7,877 nucleotides of DNA, from positions 1 through 7,877 of the forward strand of contig JANQHU010000219.1 of the NCBI GenBank assembly GCA_028282485.1, given 5' to 3'. The position numbers and the translations under genes were made by a program. The notes beneath the pieces are model-generated. The model was given only the letters and a program-made list of their open reading frames with translations. It was not told the DNA's origin and did not search any database. Position 1 is the first letter of the stretch. Every line of letters begins with the position of its first letter. Source of the stretch: Bacillota bacterium (GTDB lineage: Bacteria > Bacillota > UBA4882 > UBA8346). Below are positions 1-7,182 of this stretch, piece by piece.

Positions 1-1197
1 GGCTTTGCGGATCTCTACTAAGTTCTGAAAGGCATTTTGAAAACCACTGATGGTTAAGGCTACCCCGCCATTTGTTTGGTCAAAATCTGCTAAAGCCAAG
101 TCTAAGCGCTCAATTAGGCTAATTCCCTGATTAACGGCAGTTACTACCTGACCTTTCCGATCCACTACTTCCATCTTGCCCAAAGCCGCTCCTACTTTGT
201 CTCCTGGCAAAAGTTTATAAACCAAGTCATCTTGTAAATAACTAATATCGCCGCGAATTATAATCCCCCGAATCTCCAGAGGTGTTGCTTCAATTACTTT
301 GATCACCACCCCATCCCCCTGGAGAACCGTCCCTTGGGCAATGGGTTTTTCATTTTTACCGTTAGCTGCTAAGAGCTCTCCTGGTTCAATAACAACCTCC
401 CCTTGGGGAATAATTTTCACTTGGGTGGCGTAAGCCAGGAGAAATTTCTTCACTTCCCCCAGGGTATTTACCATGTATTGATACTCATTGTTATGCCCCG
501 CCAGAGTAATATCTCGGGCATAATCAATCCCTTTAACCTGTAGCAGCTTATCAGCCAGCTCTTGGCCCAGCCGCCCCAACTCCTCCGCCGGATAGCTATC
601 CGCCAACCGCACTTCTAAAACTTGATATTGGGCTAAAATGGCTTTAATCTCTTCCAGCAAGGCTTCCCCCTGGCCAATATCCTTTAAAACTACTCCCAAA
701 TTGCCATTATCTCGGTAAATAAAAGCTACTCCCGCTAACCGCTCTACCTGATCGGCAATAAAATTAAAGACTCCTCCGGGAATATTATTCACATTAATGC
801 GGGGCTCGGTCATAATTGATAAACCACTATTACCCGGCAAGTTGTCAAAATACTGGCGCAGCTTATTAAAAGTAGCCTTATTTTTATATTTTGGGGGAAG
901 AGTCAAAAAAAAGGAGGCTTTCCCCACTAGGCTAATTCCCGGTTTTAAAGTAGCTTCCGGAAAATGCTCTTTAATTACTAATTCCAAGTGTTCGGCTAAA
1001 GCATCTTTAAATTCTTCATTAACTTGAAATAGTAAATCATATTGGCCAAAATTCCCCATTACACCAGTGATGGCTTTGGCAAAATACTTATCGGTAGTCA
1101 TGGCAAACCCAGCCGCAAAAACAGCTGAAACCAGAATACTGACTATTAAAAGCCAAATTATATCTTTTACAAAAAAATCTCGCCTTTTTCTTCTCAT
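1..1197 (-). CDS. Membrane-anchored protein of unknown function, C-terminus beyond left edge
   Basis: An uninterrupted frame of 399 codons runs from ATG at 1197 off the left edge, so the C-terminus is missing. The N-terminus is strongly basic (MRRKRR), followed by one hydrophobic segment at about residues 12-32 (IIWLLIVSILVSAVFAAGFA). This looks like an uncleaved signal anchor placing the rest outside the membrane. The remainder is soluble-looking, alternating helical stretches (for example residues 199-240) with beta-rich stretches (residues 260-345). No catalytic motif is recognisable. The start is supported by a GGGGGA ribosome site at 1205-1210, seven bases before the ATG, and by the codon-perfect frame. 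One long extracytoplasmic domain after a single N-terminal helix could fit an FtsX/MacB-like permease or a secretion accessory protein, but I see no diagnostic residues. Existence as a gene is near certain; function is unknown. Confidence 0.85.
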   Translation of the reverse strand, partial: MRRKRRDFFVKDIIWLLIVSILVSAVFAAGFAMTTDKYFAKAITGVMGNFGQYDLLFQVNEEFKDALAEHLELVIKEHFPEATLKPGISLVGKASFFLTLPPKYKNKATFNKLRQYFDNLPGNSGLSIMTEPRINVNNIPGGVFNFIADQVERLAGVAFIYRDNGNLGVVLKDIGQGEALLEEIKAILAQYQVLEVRLADSYPAEELGRLGQELADKLLQVKGIDYARDITLAGHNNEYQYMVNTLGEVKKFLLAYATQVKIIPQGEVVIEPGELLAANGKNEKPIAQGTVLQGDGVVIKVIEATPLEIRGIIIRGDISYLQDDLVYKLLPGDKVGAALGKMEVVDRKGQVVTAVNQGISLIERLDLALADFDQTNGGVALTISGFQNAFQNLVEIRKA

Positions 1198-1252
1198 CTA
1201 AAAATCCCCCGAAGTTTCATTTTCACTAACATTGATCTTTTTCGGTGTTAGG

Positions 1253-1258
1253 ATTATA
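1253..1258 (-). promoter_or_regulatory. Candidate -10 box for the left-edge membrane protein gene
   Basis: Read on the minus strand this is a perfect TATAAT, 56 bases before the ATG at 1197. No good -35 hexamer lies 16-18 bases upstream, so the assignment rests on the -10 box alone. The rest of the 1198-1445 spacer holds only the hairpin at 1361-1394 and no convincing gene. Confidence 0.35.
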
Positions 1259-1360
1259 ACATATAAAACGCAAGCTGTGGGGGATAAGTGGCCTTTTTCG
1301 GAAGGTGAATCAGTGGAAATAATGGTATGGAAATTAACTTTTAGAAAATTTTCACAAAAT

Positions 1361-1394
1361 AAGACGAGCAGAAAAAACAATTCCGACTCGCCTT
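1361..1394 (-). terminator. Probable rho-independent terminator of the amidohydrolase gene
   Basis: Read on the minus strand, AAGGCGAG (1394-1387) pairs with CTCGTCTT (1368-1361). This gives an 8-bp stem with one G-U pair and an 18-base loop, followed by ATTTTG. It lies about 50 bases after the amidohydrolase stop codon. The tail is short and the loop large, so it may be weak. Confidence 0.4.
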
Positions 1395-1445
1395 TATATT
1401 TGTAATTTATTAACCTTTACCCAAAATTAAGAACCAATTTGCAAT

Positions 1446-2618
1446 TCAGCCATAGACCACTTCTCCATTAATCAAGACCCGCTCACAAACAGTCATGGTT
1501 TCAAAAGGATGCCCAGAAAAGATGGCTACATCCCCGTCCTTACCAACTTCCAAACTCCCAACCCGATCCGCCGCGCCAATAATCTCCGCCGCATTAATAG
1601 TAATCGCCCGCAAAGCCTCTTCTTCATTCATTCCTTCCCGGACTGCAATTCCGGCGTGAAGGGCCAACCATTTGGTATCCGAGGCTCCATCAACTTGAAT
1701 AGCTACTTTCACCCCCGCCTCAGCTAAAATGCCCGGATTTTTTAAGGTAACGTCATTTAGTTCCATCTTTTCACGACACATCAAGAGTGGCCCGACCGTG
1801 GCCTGCACTTGGTGGTCAGCCAAGTATTCGGCAATCTTATGCCCTTCAGTACAATGTTCAATTACATAATCCAGGTTGAATTCTTTAGCAATTCGGATTG
1901 CTGTTAAAATATCGTCTTTGCGGTGGCAATGGATGCGAGCTTTAATCTCCCGGCGTAAAACCCGGCCTAAAGCTTCGTTAGTTAAATTACGGTCCGGTAA
2001 TTTAGCCTCTTTTTCCTCATTAGCCGCTTCTTTCCTGGCATAATCAATCTCTACCAGATAATTACTAGCTTCCACCAAAGCTTCTCTCAAGACAGCAGCA
2101 TTACCCATCCGCGTGGCGGGATACTTCTTTTGATACTCTCCGTAAACCTTTTTCGGATTCTCCCCCAACGCCATCTTCATCCCTTCGGTGCCGGGAATCA
2201 ACATTTCTTCGGGAGTAAGGCCGTAGGTCTTAATGGCGATCCCTGTTCCTCCGATCACATTAGCACTGCCGGGTCCGGTGTAAACTGTGGTAACTCCTGC
2301 TTGGCGCACGTCAGCAATGGCTAAATCATCAGGATTGATAGCATCAATAGCCCGTAGGTGAGCAGTATTGGGGTCGGTATCCTCATTAATATCCATATTA
2401 GCCCAGACACCCGGCTCACCCAAAAGGCCCAAATGGCTATGGGCATCAATTAAACCAGGAAAAACGTATTTATCGGTAGCATCAATTATGCGGGTTCCTT
2501 TCGGTATTAAGACCTCCGAGCCCACGGCTCTAATCTGGCCGGCTTCAATCAAAACTGTCCCTTTCTCAATAACTCCCTGAGTAATGGTAAAAATCTTGCC
2601 GTTGGTAATTGCGATCAT
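1446..2618 (-). CDS. Metal-dependent amidohydrolase (imidazolonepropionase-like family)
   Basis: A complete 390-residue cytoplasmic hydrolase of the amidohydrolase superfamily. The N-terminal beta-sandwich half (MIAITNGKIFTI, residues 1-55) leads into PGLIDAHSH, where His60 and His62 are the expected first metal ligands. Other family landmarks are MKMALGENPKKVYG (148-160), His230/His232 in HCHRKD, and IEHCTEGH (253-260). The C-terminal ITINAAEIIGAADRVGSLEVGKDGD (340-364) is the usual closing strand and helix. Length is normal for the group. Substrate cannot be predicted; relatives act on imidazolonepropionate, dipeptides or similar cyclic amides. One oddity is that the site where I expect a TDHP-type catalytic Asp motif reads QVDGASD, with Asp310 retained. 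The ATG at 2618 has a GAAAGGA ribosome site (2626-2632). A small Cys-rich ORF lies 30 bases upstream on the same strand and is probably co-transcribed. Confidence 0.93.
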   Translation of the reverse strand: MIAITNGKIFTITQGVIEKGTVLIEAGQIRAVGSEVLIPKGTRIIDATDKYVFPGLIDAHSHLGLLGEPGVWANMDINEDTDPNTAHLRAIDAINPDDLAIADVRQAGVTTVYTGPGSANVIGGTGIAIKTYGLTPEEMLIPGTEGMKMALGENPKKVYGEYQKKYPATRMGNAAVLREALVEASNYLVEIDYARKEAANEEKEAKLPDRNLTNEALGRVLRREIKARIHCHRKDDILTAIRIAKEFNLDYVIEHCTEGHKIAEYLADHQVQATVGPLLMCREKMELNDVTLKNPGILAEAGVKVAIQVDGASDTKWLALHAGIAVREGMNEEEALRAITINAAEIIGAADRVGSLEVGKDGDVAIFSGHPFETMTVCERVLINGEVVYG

Positions 2619-2648
2619 TTTGAATTCCTTTCAATTTAAATAATTTAT

Positions 2649-2738
2649 TTATTTGATGTCTTTCTCCATAATTAAGTTTATTATATCATTAATAATATCA
2701 CCATGACAAAAAAATTTCTCGCAACATTTCTTTGTCAT
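2649..2738 (-). CDS. Small Cys-rich protein, 29 residues, unknown function
   Basis: A 30-codon frame begins at ATG 2738 and ends with TAA at 2649-2651. It is preceded by AAAGGAGGT (2745-2753), the best ribosome site in the left half of the window, six bases from the ATG. The product begins MTKKCCEKFFCHGD, with three cysteines and a histidine in the first 12 residues. An amphipathic Ile/Asn/Asp-rich helix follows (DIINDIINLIMEKDIK). The Cys/His cluster could bind a metal or be redox active, but this is only inference. The stop lies 30 bases upstream of the amidohydrolase start, so the two genes are probably in one transcript, unless the amidohydrolase uses the internal promoter at 2680-2709. 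The start codon lies inside a dyad (2703-2738). I do not recognise a family; the quality of the ribosome site is the main evidence. Confidence 0.6.
   Translation of the reverse strand: MTKKCCEKFFCHGDIINDIINLIMEKDIK
2680..2709 (-). promoter_or_regulatory. Candidate promoter for the amidohydrolase, inside the small ORF
   Basis: On the minus strand TTGTCA (2709-2704), an 18-base spacer and TATAAT (2685-2680) form a good sigma-A-type promoter about 60 bases before the amidohydrolase ATG. It overlaps codons of the 29-residue ORF, so one of the two readings may be coincidental in this AT-rich stretch. Confidence 0.4.
2703..2738 (-). repeat. Dyad/hairpin covering the small-ORF start codon
   Basis: ATGACAAA (2703-2710) and TTTGTCAT (2731-2738) are perfect inverted copies, extendable to 11 bp with one G-U pair in the minus-strand RNA (2703-2713 with 2728-2738). 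In that RNA the left-hand strand contains the AUG of the 29-residue ORF. As DNA, one arm overlaps the candidate minus -35 and the other ends three bases before the kinase -35 box, so an operator is equally possible. Confidence 0.45.
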
Positions 2739-2741
2739 ACA

Positions 2742-2770
2742 TTTACCTCCTTTCTTTTCTGTAGTACAAT
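2742..2770 (+). promoter_or_regulatory. Promoter of the cytidylate kinase-like gene
   Basis: TTTACC (2742-2747), a 17-base spacer and TACAAT (2765-2770) make a reasonable sigma-A-type promoter, 58 bases before the chosen ATG. It overlaps the ribosome site of the divergent small ORF (2745-2753). Confidence 0.5.
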
Positions 2771-2828
2771 AAAAATAGTAGGATATGCTTAATCATACTG
2801 AAATAGAACGATGAGAGGACGCCAAAAT

Positions 2829-3434
2829 ATGTCGAATTCAAACCGCAAAGCCCAAATTACCGTCTCTGGAGATCTCGGAAGCGGCAAGAGTACTATCTGT
2901 CGTTTTTTACAAACTAATTTAAATTACGAGCTCTTCTCCATGGGCCAAGCCTGGCGGGAACTGGCAGCGCAGTACCAGATAACCATCTTAGAATTAAACA
3001 AATATTCCGAAACTCATCCCTTAGATGAGGAAATGGATCAAAAACTAGCGGCAAAAGGAGAAACTGTGGATCAAATTATCTTTGATTCCCGCCTGGGGTG
3101 GCATTTTGTCCCCACCGCCTTCAAAGTCCATCTGACCGTGGAGCCTTTTGTTGCCGCTAGCCGAATTTGTAATGATACTGGTCGGGGCTGCACCGAAGGG
3201 TATCAAAGTATTGAAGAAGCCATCGAGAAGATCCAAGCGCGCAAGGCTAGTGAAAAACAACGTTACCTACAAAAATACCAGTTAGATTATACTAATTTGG
3301 CTAATTTTGATTTAATAGCGGATACTTCCTATGCCCCGGCAGATGTTATTACCAGCTTAATTATTGAGAGTTTTCAGTTATGGCGCGCAGGGAACCCTTT
3401 TGAGAAGATGTTGGCTCCTCATCGGCCTTCCTAA
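2829..3434 (+). CDS. Archaeal-type (d)CMP kinase-like P-loop protein
   Basis: A 201-residue cytoplasmic nucleoside monophosphate kinase-like protein. Residues 8-22 read AQITVSGDLGSGKST, a beta strand followed by a Walker A P-loop. SMGQAWRELAAQYQITILELNKYSE (37-61) matches the substrate-side pattern of archaeal-type cytidylate kinases, and FDSRLGWHF (85-93) holds the conserved SRL/G segment. RKASEKQRYLQKYQLDY (138-154) is the expected lid/late-helix region with basic residues. The likely reaction is ATP-dependent phosphorylation of CMP or dCMP, though the exact substrate is not proven by sequence. I chose the ATG at 2829 because GAGAGGA (2813-2819) sits nine bases before it. The upstream in-frame ATG at 2811 has no ribosome site and would add six residues. 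It is transcribed alone, divergent from the small ORF and amidohydrolase. Confidence 0.85.
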   Translation: MSNSNRKAQITVSGDLGSGKSTICRFLQTNLNYELFSMGQAWRELAAQYQITILELNKYSETHPLDEEMDQKLAAKGETVDQIIFDSRLGWHFVPTAFKVHLTVEPFVAASRICNDTGRGCTEGYQSIEEAIEKIQARKASEKQRYLQKYQLDYTNLANFDLIADTSYAPADVITSLIIESFQLWRAGNPFEKMLAPHRPS

Positions 3435-3474
3435 ATATTTTAATACCTTTTTCACATAGGTATGTTACTCCCTG

Positions 3475-3507
3475 CCGAGCAAAAGTAGCCAAAACTCGGG
3501 TTCTTTT
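3475..3507 (+). terminator. Weak terminator candidate after the kinase gene
   Basis: CCGAG (3475-3479) pairs with CTCGG (3495-3499) across a 15-base loop, followed by GTTCTTTT and, further on, a second T run at 3514-3519. It lies between two converging genes, 40 bases after the kinase stop. The 5-bp stem is short, so confidence is low. Confidence 0.35.
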
Positions 3508-3518
3508 GATGTCTTTTT

Positions 3519-4691
3519 TCAATCCCTCAAATCTATCTTCTCTAGTAAAAAGAAGAGAATCTTTTTTGATTTGGTAATAATCCTAGCTTCGCATTGCATA
3601 CCCACTTTAATCCAAGCTTTTTCCCCTTTATGATTAAAAAGAGGTTTATTCTCTACTGTCGCTTCCGCAATATAATAACTGGTATTTTGTTTCTTACCTG
3701 CTTTGGCGTCAATGCCAATTTTTTGCAAAACCCCGGTTAGTTCCCCATACTCCTTGAAGGGTAATGCGGCAAAATGATATTTAATTTTTTGTCCTACTTT
3801 CACATTAGCAATTTCCGCATTAGGTATTGCAATTTGAATCCGAAAATAATCATCTCCTTTAGGAAGAATGGTCACCATTTCTGTGCCGTGTTCGATTAAA
3901 TCTCCTTTATTAAAAACATTTATTACATTGATTATTCCGGCAATAGGGGCTTTGACTACCGCATCTTTAATATTTAAATCGACGTTCTGGATTTTTTTCT
4001 CCAAACTTAGGATACTTTTTTCTGTATTAGCAATATCACTTTGTACTTCTAAAAGATATTTATTATTATATATCTCTAAATCCATTTTAACATTGGTATA
4101 ATCATTTTTCACATTAATTAAATCATTATAAGACACCGCTCCTAAACGATATAATTTGTTTAAAGTTTCATAAATTTCTTTTTTCTGTCGGACAGATCCG
4201 GCCATTTTACTGGTGCTGCTTAAATAATCTAAGTATCGGTAATAATATTCGTTATTTTCTTCGGAAAATAATTCTTTACTATCTTTAGCCTTTATTTGTT
4301 CTTTTACACACTTTTTTAGAATTATTAAATCTGCTAAATTACTTTTTAATTTTGTATTCTCTGCCATTAAAGCTTTTTTTTCGACTTCAAATATAGTTGT
4401 TTCTACTTTATAGAGAACTTGATCTTTTGTTGTTTTTTTGCCTTCTTCGTAATATATAGCGATTATTTTTCCTGCTACTTTATTACGAATTCTACTAATT
4501 TTTTTCTCTGGCCGGACTACCCCTGTAGCTTTTATAGGGATATCTACCTCCCCATAATAAGCCCAGATGGTTGTAATTAATAATATCGCTATTAAAATAT
4601 AAATAAAAATGGCAATAAACGGGCTCGGTTTTGCTTCTAATAATTCCCGGCTATTTGTGATATCTTTGAATTCCTGAATTATTCCGCGCAT
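3519..4691 (-). CDS. HlyD-family accessory protein of the peptide exporter
   Basis: A complete 390-residue membrane fusion/accessory protein. A short cytoplasmic N-terminus precedes one transmembrane helix at about residues 24-45. Two lipoyl-like half-motifs follow, around residues 57-97 (ATGVVRPEKKISRIRNKVAG) and 245-277 (VVKAPIAGIINVINVFNKGD). A long charged coiled-coil hairpin lies between them (about 100-240) and a beta-barrel-like region at 283-372. This order is that of the HlyD/BlpB/ComB-type proteins that partner bacteriocin ABC exporters in Gram-positive bacteria. The start ATG has GAGAAAGGAT (4699-4708) seven bases upstream. It lies 56 bases after the ABC transporter stop with no clear promoter between, so the two are almost certainly one transcript. 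Codons are AT-rich like its two cassette partners and unlike the kinase and amidohydrolase. Confidence 0.9.
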   Translation of the reverse strand: MRGIIQEFKDITNSRELLEAKPSPFIAIFIYILIAILLITTIWAYYGEVDIPIKATGVVRPEKKISRIRNKVAGKIIAIYYEEGKKTTKDQVLYKVETTIFEVEKKALMAENTKLKSNLADLIILKKCVKEQIKAKDSKELFSEENNEYYYRYLDYLSSTSKMAGSVRQKKEIYETLNKLYRLGAVSYNDLINVKNDYTNVKMDLEIYNNKYLLEVQSDIANTEKSILSLEKKIQNVDLNIKDAVVKAPIAGIINVINVFNKGDLIEHGTEMVTILPKGDDYFRIQIAIPNAEIANVKVGQKIKYHFAALPFKEYGELTGVLQKIGIDAKAGKKQNTSYYIAEATVENKPLFNHKGEKAWIKVGMQCEARIITKSKKILFFLLEKIDLRD

Positions 4692-4747
4692 TAAATTAAT
4701 CCTTTCTCATCATTTTTTATTTTTTTTAGGGTATTTGCCCGAAAGTA

Positions 4748-6925
4748 TTAAAAATCATTCTCCGGAAGCTGTTCTCGCCATAATTCATAATACTTACTTC
4801 GTTGCCTCATCAATTCCTGATGGCTTCCCTCTTCTATAATTTCTCCTTTTTCAATTACAAAAATCCGGTTACAACGCTTAATGGTACTTAGGCGATGAGC
4901 TATAATTAAGGTGGTTATCCCGGTACTATATTCATTGATAGTTCTCTCTATAGCTTTTTCGGAGATGGAATCTAAATTGCTGGTTGCTTCGTCCATTATT
5001 AAAATATCCGGCTGTTTCAAAATTGCCCGGGCTATCGCTAAACGTTGTTTTTGCCCTCCTGATAAATTAGAACCTCCTTCTTCTAAGCGCGTATTATACC
5101 TTAATGGCATTTCGTTGATAAATTCGTGAGCTTTAGCTAATTTAGCGGCGTTTATTAATTCTTCCATGCTCATTACTGAATTTGCTAAGCGTAAATTCTC
5201 TTCTATGGTACCACTAAATAAAAAGATATCTTGAGAAATATAAGCTATTTTTTCCCGTAATATTTCTAAATTAATATCTTTAACATTATACCCATTAATC
5301 AAAATTTCCCCTTTTTCTGCAGTATAAAAATTTAATAAAAGTTTAACTAAAGTAGTTTTTCCTGAGCCGCTTTCACCTACTAATGCAATTTTTTCGCCTG
5401 GGGCAATATTAAGATTTATGTTTCTTAAAACTAAGTCGCGGCTACCATAACGAAAATTAACGTCCTTAAACTTAATTTCTCCTCGTAAGGACGTTGGTTT
5501 TAGTTTCTTGAGTTCCTCACTTTCAGATTTTTCTAGTTCTAGATCCAAAATTTCTCCCAAACGGTCCGAAGCCACTATTGCAGTTTGTAACATCGGTTGC
5601 AAATTAATTAGGTTTTTTATGGGATCTAAAAAGTAGACTAGCAAAGCATTAAATGTTAATAACTGGCCAATGGTCATCTGCCCTTGAATGACATTTACCC
5701 CTCCTACCCAGAGTATAAGCACTCCGCCTATTGTGGCTAAAAAGCCCGTTGCTGTTCCCTGGATATTGCTGAGCCAACCTCCTTTAAAAATACTACGCAA
5801 TAATTTTACAAAACGATCTTCGGTTTCTAAATTAGCCACCTTTTCGGCGTTATAGGCTTTAATTGTTTCAATTCCATTTAAAGATTCAACCATATAGGAA
5901 ATAAGTTGTGAGTTATCTTCCATCTGATGACGGTTATTCTCCCGTAATGGCTTATTAAAAATAAAAACGGTAATTCCGTAGGCTACCCCAATCAGCATTG
6001 TTATGCCGAAAAGAGTAGCATTTTGCATATATAAAATAATACCACCTACTATTGCCATTAAGGTATCAATCATCATTGTCAAAGTCGTCCCCGAAATGGC
6101 TTCCCGAATCTTTCCTGCATCCATAAACCGGGAAATAATCTCCCCTACTTTACGAGTGCCAAAAAAATTCATGGGTAAGTCCAAAACATGTTGATAATAG
6201 CCTAATATTAAAGGAATATCCAAACGTTGGCTTAAATATAAAAACAGATGGGCGCGAAAGGCTGTTAGTATATATTTAAATATATTAAGTAATATAATTC
6301 CACCAGAGATGATATGTAAGGTTTTGCTTAAACCGTAAGGCAAAATATCATCTAACATAAATTTAAAATAAAAAGAGGCCAGAATTCCTAAAAAGGTAAT
6401 CACTAAAGAAGCCATAAAAATATTAAGCAGTAATCTTTTTTGTGGGGTTACTAAGTTAAAAAAACGAGTAAAAAGCCCCTTAGTCTCATCCCCTTTTTGA
6501 AACTTAATATCAGGTACCATGAGTATTAAAACTCCGGTCCAAATCTTAAAAAATTCTTCTGGAGTATATTTAACTAATCCTTTCCCTGGATCAGCCACTA
6601 AAATCTTGTTTTTTTTGATACTATGAATAACTACATAATGCAGTAAAGAATTATCTACTACGACATGGGCTATAGCTGGCAAGGGAAACTTACTAAAAAA
6701 ATTCTCCTGGTCACCTTTCACTCCTTTGGCGCTTAACCCTAAACTTCGGGCTGCTTTAATCACCCCATAAGCATTAGTCCCCTGTTTATCCGTCCCGGCA
6801 ATCTCCCGAATCTTAGCAATAGGGATTTTTAAGCCATATTGTTTACAAATAGTCGCCAGGCAAGCCGCCGCACAATCGGTTATATCATGTTGTTTAATAC
6901 AAATATATCTTTTAAAAGGGTTCAT
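4748..6925 (-). CDS. Peptidase-containing ABC transporter (C39 protease plus ABC exporter)
   Basis: A 725-residue bacteriocin-type exporter that trims a double-glycine leader and moves the peptide across the membrane using ATP. The C39 cysteine protease domain spans about residues 1-140: Gln12 and catalytic Cys18 in KQHDITDC, His96 in LLHYVV, Asp112 in ADPGKG. The six-helix transmembrane domain follows (about 160-450). The ATPase domain has Walker A GESGSGKT (517-524), Q-loop Gln565, signature LSGGQ (621-625), Walker B ILIMDE (641-646) and switch His677. All key residues are intact. The start at 6925 (MNPFKRYICIKQHD) is preferred over ATGs at 6943 and 6940, because GGAGGAA lies six bases before it and the protein then begins as relatives do. 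The natural substrate is very likely the peptide encoded at 7183-7410. Confidence 0.96.
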   Translation of the reverse strand: MNPFKRYICIKQHDITDCAAACLATICKQYGLKIPIAKIREIAGTDKQGTNAYGVIKAARSLGLSAKGVKGDQENFFSKFPLPAIAHVVVDNSLLHYVVIHSIKKNKILVADPGKGLVKYTPEEFFKIWTGVLILMVPDIKFQKGDETKGLFTRFFNLVTPQKRLLLNIFMASLVITFLGILASFYFKFMLDDILPYGLSKTLHIISGGIILLNIFKYILTAFRAHLFLYLSQRLDIPLILGYYQHVLDLPMNFFGTRKVGEIISRFMDAGKIREAISGTTLTMMIDTLMAIVGGIILYMQNATLFGITMLIGVAYGITVFIFNKPLRENNRHQMEDNSQLISYMVESLNGIETIKAYNAEKVANLETEDRFVKLLRSIFKGGWLSNIQGTATGFLATIGGVLILWVGGVNVIQGQMTIGQLLTFNALLVYFLDPIKNLINLQPMLQTAIVASDRLGEILDLELEKSESEELKKLKPTSLRGEIKFKDVNFRYGSRDLVLRNINLNIAPGEKIALVGESGSGKTTLVKLLLNFYTAEKGEILINGYNVKDINLEILREKIAYISQDIFLFSGTIEENLRLANSVMSMEELINAAKLAKAHEFINEMPLRYNTRLEEGGSNLSGGQKQRLAIARAILKQPDILIMDEATSNLDSISEKAIERTINEYSTGITTLIIAHRLSTIKRCNRIFVIEKGEIIEEGSHQELMRQRSKYYELWREQLPENDF

Positions 6926-6931
6926 AAAAAA

Positions 6932-6938
6932 TTCCTCC
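6932..6938 (-). promoter_or_regulatory. Ribosome binding site deciding the ABC transporter start
   Basis: GGAGGAA on the minus strand, six bases before ATG 6925. It overlaps the alternative upstream ATG (6940), which would have no ribosome site of its own, so the shorter start is favoured. Confidence 0.85.
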
Positions 6939-6943
6939 ATCAT

Positions 6944-7100
6944 ATCACTACGATACTCATTTTGAAACTATCAATCTATACTTAGGACTTTCCGCTTTCA
7001 GAGTTTTTTGCCAAGGCGATTCGCAAACACGACTAAAGATTATTAGAATAGTTTTCAGAGGCTTACTACCCCTGGAAAGCGTCCATGCTGGGCTGACATT
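6944..7100. other. Unexplained island between peptide terminator and exporter gene
   Basis: About 150 bases, more GC-rich than the flanking AT-rich DNA, lie between the peptide terminator and the exporter ribosome site. An imperfect inverted repeat (GGACTTTCC at 6985-6993 against GGAAAGCGTCC at 7074-7084) encloses most of it. TTTCAGAG is repeated directly at 6996-7003 and 7053-7060. No convincing -35/-10 pair, ribosome-sited ORF or known riboswitch consensus was found. It could be the exporter's leader RNA or promoter region, or the scar of a mobile element. Confidence 0.4.
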
Positions 7101-7101
7101 A

Positions 7102-7139
7102 AAAAAGTTTTGTTTAAGTAGGCTTAAACAAAACTTTTT
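7102..7139 (-). terminator. Strong hairpin terminator after the precursor peptide gene
   Basis: A perfect 17-bp stem (7102-7118 with 7123-7139) closes a 4-base loop, and the 3' side of the minus-strand transcript ends in a run of six T. It lies about 45 bases after the peptide stop codon. It probably ends most peptide transcripts, so exporter expression would depend on readthrough or a separate promoter. Confidence 0.8.
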
Positions 7140-7182
7140 AATTAGTTTAAAAAATTTATTAAGTTCTAAACATTAATTAATT

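Noticed and set aside
1198..1380. 60-codon minus-strand frame whose stop abuts the ATG of the left-edge gene
   Set aside because: It starts at TTG with no ribosome site. The ribosome site and -10 box of the downstream gene lie inside it, and the opposite strand is equally open over the same stretch (1202-1405), so it is probably spacer.
2785..2814. Nine-residue leader ORF before the kinase-like gene
   Set aside because: The only Shine-Dalgarno-like bases are too close to the ATG, and the peptide shows no attenuation-type codon run.
2811..2828. Upstream ATG extending the kinase-like protein by six residues
   Set aside because: No ribosome site precedes 2811, whereas GAGAGGA lies at a good distance before the ATG at 2829.
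6926..6943. Upstream double ATG extending the ABC transporter by six residues
   Set aside because: The GGAGGAA ribosome site lies within this extension and fits the ATG at 6925; the shorter N-terminus matches the usual form of these transporters.
6985..7084. Intact insertion sequence suggested by the inverted repeat
   Set aside because: Too short, repeats imperfect, no transposase frame and no target-site duplication seen; kept only as a possible scar.
7055..7099. 14-codon minus-strand ORF (MSAQHGRFPGVVSL)
   Set aside because: No ribosome site, directly after the terminator T run, and no protein-like features.
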